From NCBI RefSeq assembly GCF_004683885.1, contig NZ_CP038440.1, positions 1,336,001 through 1,400,000 of the forward strand: a stretch of DNA of 64,000 nt. The letters are read 5' to 3'. Each line of letters opens with the position of its first letter. Positions within the stretch are counted from its first letter, which is position 1. This stretch comes from Brevundimonas sp. MF30-B. GTDB lineage: Bacteria; Pseudomonadota; Alphaproteobacteria; Caulobacterales; Caulobacteraceae. The notes below the pieces were generated by a model. That model was not told the origin of the DNA and made no database searches. It saw nothing but the letters and a program-made list of their open reading frames with translations. Below are positions 29,771 to 38,771 of the stretch, in pieces. The position numbers and the translations under genes were made by a program.

Positions 29771-30736
29771 ATGCGCGGGACCTTCCCCATCCTCTATATC
29801 GCCGAGGCGGACGCCGAGGAGGCCGTGCTGTCTTCGGGCCTGCTGGCGCACCTTGTCGAGGAAGTGCCGAACGCACGCTTCACCATCGTCGGTTCGGCGG
29901 CGTCCGCGCCCCTGTTTGCCGAGACGCCGGGGCTGGAACAGCTGATCGTGCTGGAGCGCGAAAGCCGGTTCGACTGGATCGCCCTGTGGAACAAGGTGCG
30001 CGAGACACGGTGGGGCCTAGTGGTCGATCTGCGGGGCTCGACGCTGTCGGGCAAGCTGAAGCGGCACAGGCGGGCCGTGCGCGGCAAGGACGACCCGGCG
30101 CTGCATGCGGTCGAGGCCGCCGCCGCGGTCATGCAACTGGACGAACCGGTGGCGCCGCGCCTGTTCATCTCGGATCGGACCCAGGCCGATGTCGACGCCC
30201 TGGTGCGACCGGACGGGCGGCCGATCCTGGCCGTCGGGCCGGGCGTGGACTGGATGGGCAAGCGCTGGCCTGCCGAGCGTTTCGCCAAAGTGGCGGGTCC
30301 TCTGTTGGCCGACGACGGGCCGCTGGCGGGCGGCCGGCTGATGATCGTCGGCGAAGAGGCGGATCGCGATGCGGCGCACACCATCCGCCTGGCCGTCCAG
30401 CGGCATCGGGTGATCGAACTGCAGGGCCGTCTTACCCGACTGCAGACGGTGGCCGCGCTGAAGCATGCCAGCCTCTACATCGGCCCGGACTCCGTCTGGA
30501 CCCAGCTGGCCGTCGCGGCCGGCGCGCCTTGCGTCGGCGTCTATGGCCCTTCGGACGAGCGGCGCACCGGCCCGTGGGGCGGGATCGCCGTGCGCGGCGC
30601 GCGCTCGATCGACGAGTTCCGCGCCCTGGATCCACGCCTGAACCAGTCGATCCAGCACATGATGGATCTGCCGGCCGACCGGGTGCTGAAGAAGACCAGC
30701 GCCTTCCTGACCAAAATTCAGGCGGCGAAGGCCTAG
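29771..30736 (+). CDS. Glycosyltransferase family 9 protein
   Basis: A 321-residue GT-B enzyme of the heptosyltransferase family. Seen: an N-terminal Rossmann-like half (YIAEADAEEAVLSSGLLAHL, FTIVGS), and a C-terminal nucleotide-sugar half with AVGPGVDWMGKRWPAERFAKVA, IELQGRLTRLQTVAALKHA and YIGPDSVWTQLAVAAGAPCVGVYGPSDERRTGPWG split across the domain. It probably transfers a sugar to lipopolysaccharide core or a related envelope glycan; donor and acceptor are unknown. No other LPS gene is adjacent. Confidence 0.85.
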   Translation: MRGTFPILYIAEADAEEAVLSSGLLAHLVEEVPNARFTIVGSAASAPLFAETPGLEQLIVLERESRFDWIALWNKVRETRWGLVVDLRGSTLSGKLKRHRRAVRGKDDPALHAVEAAAAVMQLDEPVAPRLFISDRTQADVDALVRPDGRPILAVGPGVDWMGKRWPAERFAKVAGPLLADDGPLAGGRLMIVGEEADRDAAHTIRLAVQRHRVIELQGRLTRLQTVAALKHASLYIGPDSVWTQLAVAAGAPCVGVYGPSDERRTGPWGGIAVRGARSIDEFRALDPRLNQSIQHMMDLPADRVLKKTSAFLTKIQAAKA

Positions 30737-30743
30737 TCGGAGC

Positions 30744-31379
30744 TCAGTCGTCCAGCATCTGGCGCGCGCGGCGGAAGATGTCCTCAAACATCTCGGGCGT
30801 CAGCCGGCCAGTGTTCGTGTTCAGCCGCGAGCAGTGATAGCTGTTCAGGATGCGATAGCCGGCCGCCTCGCCCTCGACCCCGTGGCCGGCGGGGATGGCC
30901 GTGCCGGGCAGGCCCAGCGACTTCAGCAGCGACCGGCGCGACACGTCGCCCAGGGTCACGATCACCTTCAGCCGGGGCAGGGCGGCCAGCCGGTCGATCA
31001 GGAAGGGCCGGCAGGTCGCCTCTTCGATCGGCAGGGGCTTGTTCTGCGGCGGGGCGCAGCGGACCGCATTGGTGATCATGCAGTCGATCAGCTGGATCGT
31101 GTCGTCGGGCCGCGCCTCGTAAGTCCCGCGCGCGAAGCCGGTCTTCTTCAGCGTCTCGTACAGCAGCCAGCCGGCGTGATCGCCGGTGAAGGGTCGCCCT
31201 GTGCGGTTAGCGCCCGTCCGGCCGGGGGCGAGGCCCGCCACCAGAAGCCTCGCGCTCGGATCGCCGAAGGAGGGGGCGGGACCGTTCCACCAATCCGGGT
31301 TCTGAGCCTGGTTCTCGCGCCGGTAGGCGACCAGGCGCGGACACAGCGGACAGTCGCGGGGCGGTTCGGGATTCAGCAT
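30744..31379 (-). CDS. Family 5 uracil-DNA glycosylase
   Basis: A 211-residue DNA repair enzyme of the UdgB type. Motif A is GLAPGRTGANRTGRPF and motif B SYHCSRLNT. Four cysteines suited to a 4Fe-4S cluster are present: two in CPLCPR near residue 10, one in AVRCAPPQNKP and one in EATCRPF. It removes uracil and some other deaminated bases. Overlaps the NYN gene by 1 nt (TGATG), so the two are co-expressed. Confidence 0.92.
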   Translation of the reverse strand: MLNPEPPRDCPLCPRLVAYRRENQAQNPDWWNGPAPSFGDPSARLLVAGLAPGRTGANRTGRPFTGDHAGWLLYETLKKTGFARGTYEARPDDTIQLIDCMITNAVRCAPPQNKPLPIEEATCRPFLIDRLAALPRLKVIVTLGDVSRRSLLKSLGLPGTAIPAGHGVEGEAAGYRILNSYHCSRLNTNTGRLTPEMFEDIFRRARQMLDD

Positions 31380-31918
31380 CAGGCGTCGCGCCGCGGGCGC
31401 GCGAACTCGGGCGCCAGGTCGGCCAGATCCAGGAAGCTGTCGGCCTGGCGGCGCAGTTCGTCGGCGATGTGGGGCGGCTGGCTCTTGGTCGTCGAGATTA
31501 CGGTCACCCGCACCCCCTTGGCCTGCACCGCCTCAACCAGACGGCGGAAGTCGCCGTCGCCGGAAAACAGCACCACATGCTCCAGCCTGTCGGACAGCGA
31601 CAGCACATCGACCGCAATCTCGATGTCCATATTGCCCTTGGTGCGGCTGCGGCCCTCGGAATCGGTGAACCGCTTGACCGGCTTGGTCACGACCGAGAAG
31701 CCGTTATAGCCCAGCCAGTCCACCAGGGGCCGCACCGGCGAGAACTCTTCGCCCTCGATGATGGCCGTGTAATAATAGGTCCGCACCAGCCGGGCGCGGG
31801 CGGCGAACCAGTCGTTCATCCGCTTGAAGTCCAGCTCCAGCTGAAGCGATCGTGCGGCGGAGTACAGGTTGGCGCCGTCGATGAAGACCGCAAGTCGGTC
31901 GGACGGGTGAATGACCAT
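31379..31918 (-). CDS. NYN domain protein (LabA/DUF88 family), putative nuclease
   Basis: A 179-residue PIN-like protein. Acidic active-site residues are seen in VFIDGANLYSAAR, DIEIAVDVL and FSGDGDFRRLVEA, with the LabA-type NMDIEIAVD core. The family is predicted to cleave RNA. Coupled to the uracil-DNA glycosylase downstream, which suggests but does not prove a nucleic-acid quality-control role. Its ATG (31918-31916) overlaps the folK ATG on the other strand within the palindrome CCATGG. Confidence 0.88.
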   Translation of the reverse strand: MVIHPSDRLAVFIDGANLYSAARSLQLELDFKRMNDWFAARARLVRTYYYTAIIEGEEFSPVRPLVDWLGYNGFSVVTKPVKRFTDSEGRSRTKGNMDIEIAVDVLSLSDRLEHVVLFSGDGDFRRLVEAVQAKGVRVTVISTTKSQPPHIADELRRQADSFLDLADLAPEFARPRRDA

Positions 31919-32447
31919 GGGCGAATATCCGTGCGAATATGCGGGAGACCTCGATCAGGCGGTCATCGTCGCCCTGGGCTGCAATGACAAGGGGCCGTGG
32001 CGCGATTGCCGCGAGGCGCTGGAAGCTGCGCTGGCGCGATTCCGGCCCGAGGGCCTGGACGTCGTGGCGCGCTCGTCCTGGTGGAGATCCCAGGCCTGGC
32101 CCGACCCGAACGACCCGCCGTTTCTAAACGGGGTGGTGATTGTGCGCACCGAATACGATCCTCATGCCGTCATGGCCGCGCTCGGCCGAATCGAGGACGC
32201 CTTTGGCCGCCAGCGCTCGCGGCCCAATGCGCCCCGAACCCTGGACCTAGACCTCGTGGCCTTTGGGCGCGAGCAGGGTGATTGCACCGGCCTGATCCTG
32301 CCTCATCCGCGGGCGGCGGATCGCCGGTTCGTCATGGGCCCGCTGGCCGAGATCGCGCCGAGGTGGCGTCATCCAGTGCTGGATATGACTGCGGGGCAGC
32401 TGGCGGAGACAGGCTTGATAGGGTTGGACGCCTGCCCCTTGCGCTGA
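31917..32447 (+). CDS. folK: 2-amino-4-hydroxy-6-hydroxymethyldihydropteridine diphosphokinase
   Basis: A 176-residue HPPK that pyrophosphorylates hydroxymethyldihydropterin in folate synthesis. Segments seen: VIVALGCNDKGP, PPFLNGVVIVRT, FGRQRSRPNAPRTLDLDLVAFG and LILPHPRAADRRFVMGPLAEIAP. ATG 31917 is preferred because GGGTGA lies 6 nt upstream; ATG 31911 is also in frame. Either start lies inside or against the start of the divergent NYN gene, so the promoters of both genes must lie in each other's coding region. Confidence 0.92.
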   Translation: MGEYPCEYAGDLDQAVIVALGCNDKGPWRDCREALEAALARFRPEGLDVVARSSWWRSQAWPDPNDPPFLNGVVIVRTEYDPHAVMAALGRIEDAFGRQRSRPNAPRTLDLDLVAFGREQGDCTGLILPHPRAADRRFVMGPLAEIAPRWRHPVLDMTAGQLAETGLIGLDACPLR

Positions 32448-32476
32448 TCGATCGCCGCATTGCGGCCCTCGCCGCG

Positions 32477-32505
32477 TTGCACAATGCGCTTCAAACCTGT
32501 ATTTA
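32477..32505 (+). promoter_or_regulatory. Sigma-70-type promoter of rpoZ
   Basis: TTGCAC (32477-32482), a 17-nt spacer and TATTTA (32500-32505), 31 nt before the rpoZ ATG. Confidence 0.55.
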
Positions 32506-32536
32506 GCAGGGTTCTCCCCCGCGTCTGAGGAATTTC

Positions 32537-32896
32537 ATGGCCCGCGTCACCGTCGAAGACTGCATCGAGAAGGTTCCGAACCGGTTCGGCCTGGTCCTGC
32601 TGGCGGGTCACCGCGCGCGCGCGATCGCCAATGGCGCGGCCCTGCTGCTTGATCGCGACAACGACAAGAACCCTGTCGTGGCCCTGCGCGAGCTGGCCGA
32701 GGACAAGGTCGTGCCGGATGAACTGCGCGAGAACATCATCACCACCCTGCAGCGAGTTGATGAGCGGACCGAGGCAGAAGACGAGGCCGAAACGGTCAAG
32801 CTGCTGGCCGAGCCGCAGCACATGAACATGGCGGAGGCGGAACTGATCCGCGCGCTGCAAAGCGACCGCGACGGCGGTCAGGAGGAGCGCTACTGA
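32537..32896 (+). CDS. rpoZ: RNA polymerase omega subunit
   Basis: A 119-residue subunit that helps assemble beta prime and forms part of a ppGpp site in proteobacteria. The N-terminus [28 protein letters not shown] and [12 protein letters not shown] match closely. The C-terminal acidic extension is longer than in E. coli but common in alphaproteobacteria. It is directly followed by spoT, the usual order linking omega and the ppGpp enzyme. Confidence 0.97.
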   Translation: MARVTVEDCIEKVPNRFGLVLLAGHRARAIANGAALLLDRDNDKNPVVALRELAEDKVVPDELRENIITTLQRVDERTEAEDEAETVKLLAEPQHMNMAEAELIRALQSDRDGGQEERY

Positions 32897-33024
32897 CGGC
32901 CGAGCCCGCCAGAGGCGTCACTATTCTGCCGGCGCGGACCGCAAAGGCTGCGCCGGCTCCAGAAGCTGCAAACCTGAATTCACCCCCGACGCCGGAGCCT
33001 GATGCGGCCCCGGCGGCCAAGCGC

Positions 33025-35187
33025 ATGCCTGTCCTGCGCCAATTCGAACTGATCGAGGCCGTCAAGTCCTATGACCCGACGGCCGACGAGGCCCTGCTGA
33101 ACCGGGCCTATGTCTATGCGATGAAGATGCACGGCTCGCAGCTGCGGGCCTCGGGCGATCCCTACTTCGCCCACCCGATCCAGGTCGCGGGCATTCTGAC
33201 CGACTATCGGCTGGACACCGCCACCATCGTCACGGCCCTGCTGCACGACGTGGTCGAGGACACCTCCGCCACCCGCGACGACATCGCCCAGATGTTCGGC
33301 GAGGAGGTCGCCGTCCTGGTCGAAGGCGTGACCAAGCTGTCCCGGCTCGAGTTGCAGGCCGAGCACACGCGCCAGGCCGAGAACCTGCGCAAGTTCATCC
33401 TGGCGATTTCGCGAGACGTTCGGGTGCTGCTGGTCAAGCTGGCGGACCGTCTGCACAACATGCGCACGCTTCAGTATGTGAAGCCCGAGAAGCGCGAGCG
33501 CATCAGCCGCGAGACGCTGGAAGTCTACGCCCCGCTGGGTCGATCGATCGGCATCCACTCCATCGCCTCCGAGCTGGAAGAGCTGGCCTTCACCCACCTG
33601 AATCCCACGGCCAAGACCGCGATCGAGCGGCGGCTGGAGGCGCTGAAGCTGGAGCACGGCCACGCCATCGAGGGCGTGTCGAGCGAGGTGACGCGAGTCC
33701 TGGAGGAGGCGGGCATCTCCGCCCGCGTGCCGGGCCGGCAGAAGACGCCCTATTCGATCTGGCGCAAGCTGCAGAGGAAGTCGGTGGGCTTCTCCAGCCT
33801 GTCGGACATCTACGGCTTCCGTGTCATCGTCGATAGCGAGGACGACTGCTACCGCGCGCTGGGTGTGATCCACCGCGCCTGGCCCATGGTGCCCGAGCGG
33901 TTCAAGGACTTCATCTCGACGCCCAAGTCCAACAACTACCGCAGCCTGCACACCACGGTGGTCGGCCCGTCGGGTCTGCGAATCGAGATGCAGATCCGCA
34001 CCGAGGCCATGGACCGCGTGGCCGAAGACGGGGTTGCGGCGCACTGGCGCTACAAGAACCAGGCCTATGGCTTCGACCGTCAGGCCATGGAGGCGGACGG
34101 CGGGCGCGACCCGCTGCAGAACCTCCGACACCTGGTTCAGGTGATCGAGCATGGCGAGGGCGGCGAGGACTGGGTCGAGCACGCCAAGCTGGAGATGTAT
34201 CTGGATCAGGTCTTCGTCTTCACCCCGAAGGGCGCTCTGATCACTCTGCCGCGCGGGGGCATGGCTCTGGACTTCGCCTACGCTGTCCACACCGAGGTGG
34301 GCGACACGGCCGTGGGCGTGAAGATCAACGGCGAGCTGAAGCCGATGCGCACTCAGCTCCAGAACGGCGACGTGGTCGAGATAATTCGCGGCGCCAAGCG
34401 CGACATCCCTGCCGACTGGCGCAGCCTGACTGTGACCGGCCGCGCGCGCTCGGCCATCCGCCGGCACATCCGCAGCTCCGAGCGCGAGGAGTTCATCAAG
34501 CTGGGCCGCGCTGCGTTGGAACAGACGCTGGAGCGGGCTGAGAAGGCGTTGTCCGAAGTCACCCTGACCCCCGGGCTTGAGACCTTGGCCGTCGCCGACG
34601 AGGCTGAGCTGTTCGAGTCCATCGGGCGCGGCCGACTTAGCCCGTCCCGCGTGGCCGAGGTTCTGTTCCCCGGCCTCAAGGGCCGGCTCAAGGCTGGGCC
34701 TGAGAAGAGGCGGATCGACGACGCTCAGGCGCGTCTGTTCGTGCGCGGCGGCGGTCTGACGCCGGGCGTTTCGGTGCATTTCGGCGCCTGCTGCACGCCG
34801 GTGCCAGGCGACCGCATCGTCGGCATTCTGGAGCCGGACAAGGGGCTGACGGTCCACACCATCGACTGTCAGCAGTTGGCCGAATTCGCCGATGACGATT
34901 CGGTCTGGCAGGATCTGCAGTGGACGCCGCAGGCCGAGCACGAGGCCGTCGCGTCGGCTCGCATCCGCGCCACCATGAAGAATGCGCCGGGCGTTCTGGG
35001 TCAGGTTTCGACACTGATCGGCGAGGCCGGCGGCAACATTCTGAACCTGGTGATGGCGCACCGGCAGCAGGACTTTTTCGACGTCGAGATCGATGTCGAG
35101 GTCGAGGACGCCCGGCACGCCACCACCATCATCGCCGCGCTCCGCGCCAATCCGTCGGTCGACACCGTCGAACGCGCCCGCGGCTGA
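33025..35187 (+). CDS. spoT: Bifunctional (p)ppGpp synthetase/hydrolase, Rsh type
   Basis: A 720-residue stringent-response enzyme. The HD hydrolase (about 25-200) has His74-Asp75 in HDVVED. The synthetase (about 245-360) has GRQKTPYSIWRKLQRK and SDIYGFRVIV, TGS (about 395-455) has VFVFTPKGALITLP, and an ACT domain ends the protein (about 645-720). Both catalytic domains look intact. The frame stays open upstream to CTG 32893, which overlaps the rpoZ stop and follows GGAGGA at 6 nt; this would add 44 Ala/Pro-rich residues. ATG 33025 is kept as the conservative start. Confidence 0.95.
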   Translation: MPVLRQFELIEAVKSYDPTADEALLNRAYVYAMKMHGSQLRASGDPYFAHPIQVAGILTDYRLDTATIVTALLHDVVEDTSATRDDIAQMFGEEVAVLVEGVTKLSRLELQAEHTRQAENLRKFILAISRDVRVLLVKLADRLHNMRTLQYVKPEKRERISRETLEVYAPLGRSIGIHSIASELEELAFTHLNPTAKTAIERRLEALKLEHGHAIEGVSSEVTRVLEEAGISARVPGRQKTPYSIWRKLQRKSVGFSSLSDIYGFRVIVDSEDDCYRALGVIHRAWPMVPERFKDFISTPKSNNYRSLHTTVVGPSGLRIEMQIRTEAMDRVAEDGVAAHWRYKNQAYGFDRQAMEADGGRDPLQNLRHLVQVIEHGEGGEDWVEHAKLEMYLDQVFVFTPKGALITLPRGGMALDFAYAVHTEVGDTAVGVKINGELKPMRTQLQNGDVVEIIRGAKRDIPADWRSLTVTGRARSAIRRHIRSSEREEFIKLGRAALEQTLERAEKALSEVTLTPGLETLAVADEAELFESIGRGRLSPSRVAEVLFPGLKGRLKAGPEKRRIDDAQARLFVRGGGLTPGVSVHFGACCTPVPGDRIVGILEPDKGLTVHTIDCQQLAEFADDDSVWQDLQWTPQAEHEAVASARIRATMKNAPGVLGQVSTLIGEAGGNILNLVMAHRQQDFFDVEIDVEVEDARHATTIIAALRANPSVDTVERARG

Positions 35188-35211
35188 ACTTTACAGACCC
35201 CAAGAGATTTC

Positions 35212-35991
35212 ATGACGCCCGAAGAACAAGCCCTCGCCAATCAGGCGCAGGTCGCCTCGCCCTCCTATCGCCTCGCCGCCAAGGATTCCGACTTCATCCT
35301 GGGCGATTCCATGCGCGGCGTGCGCTTCCTGATGGAGTACGCCAAGGCCGAAGAGGCCCTGCGCGCCTGGGGCGTGCGTTCGACCCTGGTGGTGTTCGGC
35401 TCGGCGCGCGTCGGCGCGGACGGCGAGGGGCGGCATTCCTACTGGTACGAGCAGGCGCGCCGGTTCGGCCGCATCGCGTCCGAGCGGGGCGGAGCCTTCA
35501 GGGGCTCGCCGGGCGAACCGCGCGACAACGTCATCGCCACGGGCGGCGGGCCGGGCATCATGCAGGCGGCCAATCAGGGCGCGCACGAAGCTGGCGCTCC
35601 ATCGATCGGCTTCAACGTCACCTTGCCGCACGAGCAGTTTCCGAACCCGTGGTCGACACCCGAGCTGACGTTTCAGTTCCACTATTTCGCCATGCGCAAG
35701 ATGCACCTGGCCATGCGGGCCAATGCGCTTGTGGTCTTCCCCGGCGGCTTCGGCACGCTGGACGAGCTGTTCGAGATCCTGACCCTGCGCCAGACCGGCA
35801 AGGCGCCGCCGATCCCGATCGTCCTGTTCGACGAGGCCTACTGGCGTTCGGTCGTCAACTTCGACGCCCTGATCGAGCACGGGATGGTCAAGGCCTCGGA
35901 CATGGACCTGTTCGCCTTCGCCGACGACGCGGAAACCGTCTGGACCAAGCTGCTGGAAGGCGGGCTGAAGCCGGGCGCGGATATCGAGTAG
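35212..35991 (+). CDS. LOG family protein (Rossmann-fold nucleotide-binding)
   Basis: A 259-residue protein of the lysine decarboxylase-like/LOG family. Motifs are GGGPGIMQAANQGA and PGGFGTLDELFE. Members hydrolyse nucleoside 5'-monophosphates to free base and ribose 5-phosphate, either for cytokinin activation or nucleotide salvage (PpnN type). Which activity applies here is unknown, though position between spoT and pyrE makes a nucleotide role attractive. It starts 24 nt after spoT on the same strand. Confidence 0.88.
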   Translation: MTPEEQALANQAQVASPSYRLAAKDSDFILGDSMRGVRFLMEYAKAEEALRAWGVRSTLVVFGSARVGADGEGRHSYWYEQARRFGRIASERGGAFRGSPGEPRDNVIATGGGPGIMQAANQGAHEAGAPSIGFNVTLPHEQFPNPWSTPELTFQFHYFAMRKMHLAMRANALVVFPGGFGTLDELFEILTLRQTGKAPPIPIVLFDEAYWRSVVNFDALIEHGMVKASDMDLFAFADDAETVWTKLLEGGLKPGADIE

Positions 35992-35998
35992 ACCCACT

Positions 35999-36085
35999 CC
36001 GTCTTCCCGGCGAAGGCCGGGATCCAGGAAAGCAGGCTCTCGGCGGTCGTAAGGCTCTGGGCCCCGGCTTTCACCGGGGAGACGG
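35999..36085. repeat. Pair of inverted REP-like palindromic elements (BIME-like)
   Basis: Two 27-nt elements in opposite orientation, 35999-36025 and 36059-36085. The first has stem CCCGGC-GAAG-GCCGGG (36006-36021). The reverse complement of the second differs from the first at only about four positions. They lie between LOG and pyrE and fill most of the 144-nt gap. A degenerate relative lies after the pdeA-like gene. Such units are usually moved by REP-associated tyrosine transposases encoded elsewhere. Confidence 0.75.
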
Positions 36086-36135
36086 GCTTCTTGGACGTGC
36101 CTTTCGTTTGTTAGGTGCGGGCGGTATGAGCACCC

Positions 36136-36720
36136 ATGACCTCCGACGACGTTCTCTCCGAATTCCGTGACGCCGGCGCTCTTCGCGAAGGGCATTTCGT
36201 GCTGTCGTCCGGCCTGCACAGCCCGGTCTTCCTGCAGAAGAACCTGGTCTTCATGGACGGCAGACGCTGCGAGCGGCTGTGCAAGGCGCTGGCCGAGAAG
36301 ATCACGGCGACGGTCGGTCCGGTGGATGCGGCGATCTCGCCGGCGGTCGGTGGGATCATCCCCGGCTATGAGACCGCCAGGCATCTGAACGTGCGGTCCA
36401 TGTACGTCGAGCGCGTGGACGGCGCCTTCAAGTTGCGGCGGGGCTTTCATGTCGAGCAGGGCGAGAAGGTCGTGATGGTTGAAGACATCGTCACCACCGG
36501 CCTGTCGTCGCGCGAATGCATCGCCGCCATTCAGGAGGCGGGCGGCACGGTCGTCGCGGCCGCCTGCATCGTGGATCGCTCGGGCGGGCGCGCCGACGTG
36601 GGCGTGCCGCTGATCGCGCTGGCCACTCTGGACGTGCCGGCCTATCCGGCCGACGCCCTGCCGCCCGAACTGGCCGCTCTGCCGGTCGAGGATCCCGGCA
36701 GTCGACGGCTGGTGAAATAG
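36136..36720 (+). CDS. pyrE: Orotate phosphoribosyltransferase
   Basis: A 194-residue enzyme that forms OMP from orotate and PRPP in pyrimidine synthesis. The PRPP loop is [14 protein letters not shown] and the N-terminal substrate region is [17 protein letters not shown]. The PPi-side and flexible-loop residues ([15 protein letters not shown]) are present. It lies after a pair of palindromic repeats and 1 nt before pdxJ. Confidence 0.96.
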   Translation: MTSDDVLSEFRDAGALREGHFVLSSGLHSPVFLQKNLVFMDGRRCERLCKALAEKITATVGPVDAAISPAVGGIIPGYETARHLNVRSMYVERVDGAFKLRRGFHVEQGEKVVMVEDIVTTGLSSRECIAAIQEAGGTVVAAACIVDRSGGRADVGVPLIALATLDVPAYPADALPPELAALPVEDPGSRRLVK

Positions 36721-36721
36721 G

Positions 36722-37474
36722 ATGAGCCGACGCGTCCGCCTCGGCGTCAACATCGACCACGTCGCGACCGTGCGGAACGCGCGCGGGGGAAACCACCCCG
36801 ACCCCGCACGCGCCGCCGAGACGGCTCTGGCGGCAGGGGCCGACGGCGTCACCGCCCACCTGCGCGAGGATCGCCGTCACATCACCGACGCCGACATCGA
36901 CGTGCTGACGGCCCTTTGCCGGCGCGCGGGCAAGCCGCTGAACCTGGAGATGGCGGTCACCGACGAGATGCTGGCCATTGCGCTGCGCCACCGCCCGCAC
37001 GCCGCGTGCCTGGTGCCCGAGCGGCGCGAGGAGGTCACCACCGAGGGCGGCCTGGCCGTCGCTGGCTGCGAGGCGCGCATCGCGCCGGTCGTCCAGGCGC
37101 TCGCAGAGGCGGGCATGCGTGTCAGCCTGTTTATTGAGCCCTCGCCGGCCCAGGTCGAGGCCGCCGCCGCCGTCGGCGCCCAGGTGGTGGAATTCCACAC
37201 CGGCCGATACTGCCATCTCTCGCCCGACCAGCGGCCCGCCGAGCTCGGCCGCCTGGCCGCCGCCGCCGCCCAGGCGCAGGGCCTGGGGCTGGAAGTTCAC
37301 GCCGGGCACGGCCTGGACTTCGGCACGGCCGGCGAGGTGCTGGCCATCCCCGAGATCGTCGAGCTGAACATCGGCCATTTCCTGATCGGCGAAGCCGTCT
37401 TCACCGGCCTGGACGGGGCCATTCGCCGCATGCGCGCGGCGATGGACGAGGCCGTAGCGGGCGCGATGGCATGA
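36722..37474 (+). CDS. pdxJ: Pyridoxine 5'-phosphate synthase
   Basis: A 250-residue TIM barrel that condenses 3-amino-2-oxopropyl phosphate with deoxyxylulose 5-phosphate. The N-terminus [26 protein letters not shown], and [31 protein letters not shown] match the family. The start lies 1 nt after the pyrE stop. The stop overlaps acpS (ATGA), giving the conserved pdxJ-acpS pair. Confidence 0.97.
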   Translation: MSRRVRLGVNIDHVATVRNARGGNHPDPARAAETALAAGADGVTAHLREDRRHITDADIDVLTALCRRAGKPLNLEMAVTDEMLAIALRHRPHAACLVPERREEVTTEGGLAVAGCEARIAPVVQALAEAGMRVSLFIEPSPAQVEAAAAVGAQVVEFHTGRYCHLSPDQRPAELGRLAAAAAQAQGLGLEVHAGHGLDFGTAGEVLAIPEIVELNIGHFLIGEAVFTGLDGAIRRMRAAMDEAVAGAMA

Positions 37475-37872
37475 TTGTCGGCGTCGGCGCGGACCTGTCG
37501 GATATCCGCCGCATCCAGGCCTCGCTGGACCGGTTCGGCGACCGCTTCAAGGCCCGCTGCTTCACCGAACTGGAGCGGCGTCGCTCCGACCGCAAGCCTG
37601 ATCCGGCCTGGAGCTACGCCAAGCGGTTCGCGGCCAAGGAGGCCTGCGCCAAGGCTCTGGGCACGGGCATGCGCTCCGACGTCTATTGGCGCGACATGGG
37701 GGTGGTGAACCTGCCCTCGGGCCAGCCTACCTTGGCTCTGACCGGCCATGCGGCCGAGCATCTGGCGCGCCTGACGCCGCAGGGTCACGAGCCTCGCATT
37801 CACCTGACGCTGTCGGACGAGCATCCCTACGCCCTCGCCTTCGTAGTGATCGAAGCCTTGCCGATGGCGTAA
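37471..37872 (+). CDS. acpS: Holo-[acyl-carrier-protein] synthase
   Basis: A 133-residue phosphopantetheinyl transferase that activates ACP. The metal-binding [13 protein letters not shown] and the catalytic [16 protein letters not shown] are intact. The start ATGA overlaps the pdxJ stop. It leads into lepB after 59 nt. Confidence 0.96.
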   Translation: MIVGVGADLSDIRRIQASLDRFGDRFKARCFTELERRRSDRKPDPAWSYAKRFAAKEACAKALGTGMRSDVYWRDMGVVNLPSGQPTLALTGHAAEHLARLTPQGHEPRIHLTLSDEHPYALAFVVIEALPMA

Positions 37873-37931
37873 TCAGCCTATACCCCGTGGCAGGAATGGC
37901 CGCGCGAAAGCGGCAGGGGAATCAAGGCCAG

Positions 37932-38771
37932 ATGAGCGACGACCGTAAGCGCGACGAAGAGGTGCGCGCGACGAACCAGGGCGACGGCGCCGTCTACGCC
38001 CCCGGCGCGCGCCGCGGCCGTGAAAAGCCCGCCAAGTCCGCGGGCAGCGAGACGATGGAAATCATCAAGACCGTCGTCTTCGCCCTGCTTATCGCACTGG
38101 TGCTGCGGGTGCTGTTCTTCCAGCCCTTCACCATACCATCGGCGTCGATGGAGCCCAATCTTTATGAGGGCGACTACATCGTCGTGTCCAAGTGGACCTA
38201 CGGCTACTCCAGACACTCGATCCCGTTCAGCCCGCCGCTGTTCGACGGCCGCATCCTGGGCAAGGCGCCGGCGCGCGGCGACATCGTGGTGTTCAAGCTG
38301 CCGCGCGACAACCGGACCGACTACATCAAGCGCCTGATCGGCCTGCCGGGCGATCGCGTGCAGATGCGAGACAACGTCCTCTACATCAACGATCAGGCCG
38401 TGCCCGACGCCGTGGTCTCCCAAAGCGAGTTCGAGGATGTGTTCGGACCCCGCCAGGTGATGCGCAAGCGAGAAACCCTGCCGGGCGGCCGGACCTTCAC
38501 CATCCAGGACTACGGCCCCGGCGGCGACCTGGACGACACGCCGGTGTTCGAGGTTCCGGCCGGCCACTACTTCTTCATGGGCGACAACCGCGACAACTCC
38601 ATCGACAGCCGCGTCGGCGTCGCCGGCGGGGTGGGCATGGTCCCGGAGGAGAATCTGGTCGGCAAGGCCGAGATCATCCTGTTCTCCTGGTCGCCGGGCG
38701 CGTCCCTGTTCAACCCGGTCAGCTGGTTCGCCAATGTGCGGCCGAGCCGGTTCTTCCAGATCCTGGACTGA
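37932..38771 (+). CDS. lepB: Signal peptidase I
   Basis: A 279-residue inner-membrane protease that removes signal peptides. A charged cytoplasmic leader (about 1-40) precedes one membrane helix (about 45-62). The catalytic Ser72 is in PSASMEP and Lys133 in [12 protein letters not shown], with [11 protein letters not shown] further on (box E). ATG 37932 with AAGG at about 5 nt is chosen; the frame is open upstream across acpS but that reading is rejected. It overlaps rnc by 1 nt. Confidence 0.96.
   Translation: MSDDRKRDEEVRATNQGDGAVYAPGARRGREKPAKSAGSETMEIIKTVVFALLIALVLRVLFFQPFTIPSASMEPNLYEGDYIVVSKWTYGYSRHSIPFSPPLFDGRILGKAPARGDIVVFKLPRDNRTDYIKRLIGLPGDRVQMRDNVLYINDQAVPDAVVSQSEFEDVFGPRQVMRKRETLPGGRTFTIQDYGPGGDLDDTPVFEVPAGHYFFMGDNRDNSIDSRVGVAGGVGMVPEENLVGKAEIILFSWSPGASLFNPVSWFANVRPSRFFQILD

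Noticed and set aside
32980..35118. 712-codon open frame on the minus strand across spoT
   Set aside because: It mirrors the spoT coding frame in GC-rich DNA, has a low-complexity Gln/His/Arg/Val-rich product with no recognisable domain, and spoT is certain.
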